This document shows positions 61,822 to 64,000 of a DNA stretch of 64,000 nucleotides, one piece after another. The stretch comes from Paludibacteraceae bacterium (GTDB lineage Bacteria; Bacteroidota; Bacteroidia; Bacteroidales; Paludibacteraceae). Below the pieces are notes generated by a model. The model saw only the letters and a list, made by a program, of their open reading frames with translations. It did no database searches and had not been told where the DNA came from. The translations under genes and the position numbers were made by a program. Each line of letters begins with the position of its first letter. The stretch's first letter is position 1. The stretch is from assembly GCA_017461505.1 (NCBI GenBank), contig JAFTXV010000007.1, forward strand, positions 186,001 through 250,000, written 5' to 3'.

Positions 61822-61851
61822 AAAAATAGCACCTCATAAGGTGCTATTTTT
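61822..61851. terminator. Terminator of the TonB receptor gene
   Basis: A perfect 12-bp stem AAAAATAGCACC (61822-61833) / GGTGCTATTTTT (61840-61851), loop 6, five bases after the stop. It could serve the convergent gene as well. Confidence 0.88.
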
Positions 61852-61863
61852 ATCATACATATT

Positions 61864-62595
61864 TCAATTCGTTATTAGTATCCATATTCCACTTACTGTG
61901 ACGGCTACTACACTGGTTAAATACAAAACGCCCGTTGCTATCGTCTTTGCACGTAAAGGAAAATAGGTAATCACACTAACAAGAAGCATCACCGCTATTT
62001 CCGTCCATGCATACCATCCATTATCTATCACACCAGCATTCCACGGAAATTGTATCCACCCAAAATAAAAACAGATTCCCCCGTACAAAACCACCACTAA
62101 TACTGCTATAATAGAAGCCAACCAACTGCGCCACGAGAGAGCACGTCTACCCAACAAATACAGCCATATTACCACAATTCCTACCGCAGTTTGCCAAATC
62201 AACATGGACACCACACTTATGATTAAGGTAGAGAGAAAACTCTCTTCCACTGCATCTTGGTGATGGCGCCCTACTCCACCTAATATCAATAAAGCAATCC
62301 ATATGCTTGCCACCAACACCTGTCCTTGCCAATAAGCATGTAACATAGGCATAGAGGATACTACCAACCAGTACGTAGTTGCAACAAAAAACGAAGGCAG
62401 ATTAGTTATATCCAGCCGACTAAATACCATAGCCAATAGAATGGCATTACATATAGTCAAACCACAGGTGATAATAGTAGGTAATAGCGCATCAGTCTGT
62501 ATAAACGAATATATCCAAAAACCCAACCCAAGAACAATGCTCAGCACTGTTCTTGGGAGAGTGGATTGAGATATATTTCGTAGGAAATACTTCAA
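61864..62595 (-). CDS. Hypothetical polytopic membrane protein
   Basis: A 243-residue protein with about seven or eight membrane helices and very short loops (LSIVLGLGFWIYSF, TCGLTICNAILLAMVF, SFFVATTYWLVVSSMPM, and so on). An R/H-rich cytoplasmic loop GGVGRHHQDAVEE lies near 105. I recognise no family. The start is a TTG directly after the M3 peptidase stop (TAG-TTG); the next ATG is far inside, so coupling is likely. Confidence 0.75.
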   Translation of the reverse strand: MKYFLRNISQSTLPRTVLSIVLGLGFWIYSFIQTDALLPTIITCGLTICNAILLAMVFSRLDITNLPSFFVATTYWLVVSSMPMLHAYWQGQVLVASIWIALLILGGVGRHHQDAVEESFLSTLIISVVSMLIWQTAVGIVVIWLYLLGRRALSWRSWLASIIAVLVVVLYGGICFYFGWIQFPWNAGVIDNGWYAWTEIAVMLLVSVITYFPLRAKTIATGVLYLTSVVAVTVSGIWILITN

Positions 62596-64000
62596 CTAAA
62601 ATCCTTTCTTTTCCAATAAATGCTTAGGATCTGCTGGTTTACCACGGAACTCTAAATACAACTCTTGAGCATCTCTTGTACCACCTTGCTCCAACAAATG
62701 CAAATAGCGCTTTGCCACTTCAGGATTTAAGATATCGCCGGTCTCCACAAATGCAGCAAAAGCATCTGCATCCAACACTGCTGACCAAGTATAACTATAA
62801 TAGCCCGCAGCATAACCGGTTGTGAAGATATGATTATAGAAAGTTGAGCGATAACGTGTAATAATCTCCGGAATCATCTGCATATTCTTCATAGAAGCCT
62901 CTTCAAAAGCATTTACATCAAACGCATCTGTGGTAGTCATCTTGTGATAATCCATATCCAAGATAGAAGCAGACAACAACTCAGTCATCACAAAGCCCTC
63001 GTTGAAAGTGCTTGCGCGGTTAATCTTCTCTATCAACTCGTCAGGCATCACCTCACCTGTTTGATAGTGGAAGGCATATGTCTTCATGATTTGTGGATGA
63101 TAGCAGTAGTTCTCCATAAACTGTGATGGCAACTCCACAAAGTCACGTGGTGTGTTAGTACCAGCCAACGATTTGTAAGTAGCCTTGGATAGCAAACCAT
63201 GCAACGCATGACCAAACTCATGGAACAATGTCTCTACATCATCCATAGAAAGCAGAGATGGATTGCCTTGAGTTGGCTTATTAAAGTTACCCACATTGAT
63301 GATTACTGGGCGATGATCTACACCATTTGCATCCACATATTGGTTGCATATATTGTTCATCCAAGCGCCTGGACGCTTGCCTGCGCGTGGGAAATAGTCC
63401 GTATAAAGAATACCCACCAAACTTCCATCAGCATAAGTCACCTTAAACACTTCAACTTCAGGGTTATACACAGGCATACCCTCCAGTTTCTCAAAGTTGA
63501 TACCAAACAACTCATGCGCCAATTGGAATGCACCATTGCGTACATTGTTGAGCTCAAAATAAGGTTTCAACTCCTCCTCATTCAAATCATATTTAGCCTC
63601 ACGTAACTTCTCGGTGTAGAACCACCAATCCCATGGTTGCAATTTCTCGCCTGGTAAATCTTCACTCAATAGTTTCTGCAGTTCTGCCGCTTCACGCTTT
63701 GCAGCTTTCAAACTTGGTTCCCAGACCGACTCCAAGAAAGCATCCACAGTCTTTGCATCCTTTGCCATGCAATCTGCCAAGATATAATCTGCAGGATTGG
63801 TATAGCCAAACAATTGTGCTTTCTCCACGCGCAATTGCATCGTCCTCACAATAATATCCTTATTATCATTTTCATTGTCATGATTGCCACGGGTAGTATA
63901 TGCCATAAGCAGTTCCTTACGTAAATCGCGATTCTCACAATATTGTAGTACTGGAGTGAAACTCGTACGTTTTGGGGTAAACAGCCACGCATCTGGACGA
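62596..64000 (-). CDS. M3 family oligopeptidase (Dcp/OpdA-like), partial
   Basis: At least 468 residues; the gene runs off the window, and the frame reads DAWLFTPKRTSF upstream of MAYTTRGNHDNEN without a stop, so the N-terminus lies outside. The M3 zinc motif is HEFGHALHG (HExxH, from near nt 63220), with the family's ETLFHEFGHALH and downstream ELPSQFMENY (third ligand region) and TGYAAGYYSYTWSAVLDAD. It hydrolyses oligopeptides; dipeptidyl carboxypeptidase versus oligopeptidase A cannot be separated from this part. It is coupled to the membrane protein downstream. Confidence 0.93.
   Translation of the reverse strand, partial: RPDAWLFTPKRTSFTPVLQYCENRDLRKELLMAYTTRGNHDNENDNKDIIVRTMQLRVEKAQLFGYTNPADYILADCMAKDAKTVDAFLESVWEPSLKAAKREAAELQKLLSEDLPGEKLQPWDWWFYTEKLREAKYDLNEEELKPYFELNNVRNGAFQLAHELFGINFEKLEGMPVYNPEVEVFKVTYADGSLVGILYTDYFPRAGKRPGAWMNNICNQYVDANGVDHRPVIINVGNFNKPTQGNPSLLSMDDVETLFHEFGHALHGLLSKATYKSLAGTNTPRDFVELPSQFMENYCYHPQIMKTYAFHYQTGEVMPDELIEKINRASTFNEGFVMTELLSASILDMDYHKMTTTDAFDVNAFEEASMKNMQMIPEIITRYRSTFYNHIFTTGYAAGYYSYTWSAVLDADAFAAFVETGDILNPEVAKRYLHLLEQGGTRDAQELYLEFRGKPADPKHLLEKKGF

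Noticed and set aside
62596-64000. M3 peptidase starting at MAYTTRG (63906)
   Set aside because: The conserved M3 sequence continues in frame to the window end, so that ATG is internal.

Overview
This 64 kb window comes from a chromosome of the order Bacteroidales; the family cannot be fixed by eye. The lineage call rests on a 286-residue primary sigma factor of the Bacteroidetes type, a GldD lipoprotein, a DUF4827 lipoprotein next to glmM, a Bacteroidetes PcrB/GGGPS enzyme, Porin_10 and CarboxypepD_reg TonB receptors, and sixteen promoters of the form (T/C/G)TTG, exactly 20 bases, TANNTTTG. That is the -33/-7 signature of this phylum. Most of the window is core chromosome at moderate GC. One stretch, about 14.1 to 23.3 kb, is clearly more AT-rich and reads as an accessory island.

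Layout. 0-5.4 kb (+): a LysM protein tail, MerR regulator, FKBP lipoprotein, DUF4827 lipoprotein, glmM, surE, a small membrane protein and lpxB. 5.6-14.1 kb (-): YihY/BrkB, CtpA protease and dCMP deaminase in one operon; then a peptidoglycan-recycling group of NlpC/P60, a serine hydrolase fused to a dipeptide epimerase, and Mpl. 14.2-16.8 kb (-): a phage-type BRO protein and two lipoproteins. 17.0-22.1 kb (-): a tightly coupled four-gene operon of methyltransferase, SF1 helicase, a 699-residue orphan and a DUF1848 protein with a C-terminal radical-SAM-like cysteine motif. This is the best candidate for an undescribed system. 22.1-23.3 kb: gene-poor, with a promoter, hairpins, a terminator and a 30-residue membrane micropeptide.

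23.4-31.4 kb (-): tig and typA, then the operon gldD-pcrB-tadA-HD phosphodiesterase-dusB. 31.8-37.5 kb (+): manC with a debranching enzyme, GT4 and GH57, an alpha-glucan group. 37.6-43.5 kb (+): porin, a ClpA/ClpC-type ATPase, thioredoxin, tRNA-Arg(UCU) and rpoD. 43.5-45.3 kb (-): two chrA halves and udk. 45.6-52.3 kb (+): ECF sigma, a membrane partner, rsfS, ftsH and an M16 protease. 52.3-59.0 kb (-): a hemerythrin-LuxR regulator, a FeoB lacking the first half of its G domain, a TonB receptor, a His-rich HMA protein and a MATE pump, which together read as a metal-handling operon. 59.5-61.8 kb (+): a second, His-rich TonB receptor. 61.9-64 kb (-): a membrane protein and an M3 oligopeptidase cut by the window end.

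Several repeat classes run through the window. Tandem 11-mers, 7-mers and 14-mers sit in intergenic and 5' leader DNA. A different short repeat occurs inside the reading frames of lpxB and ftsH.
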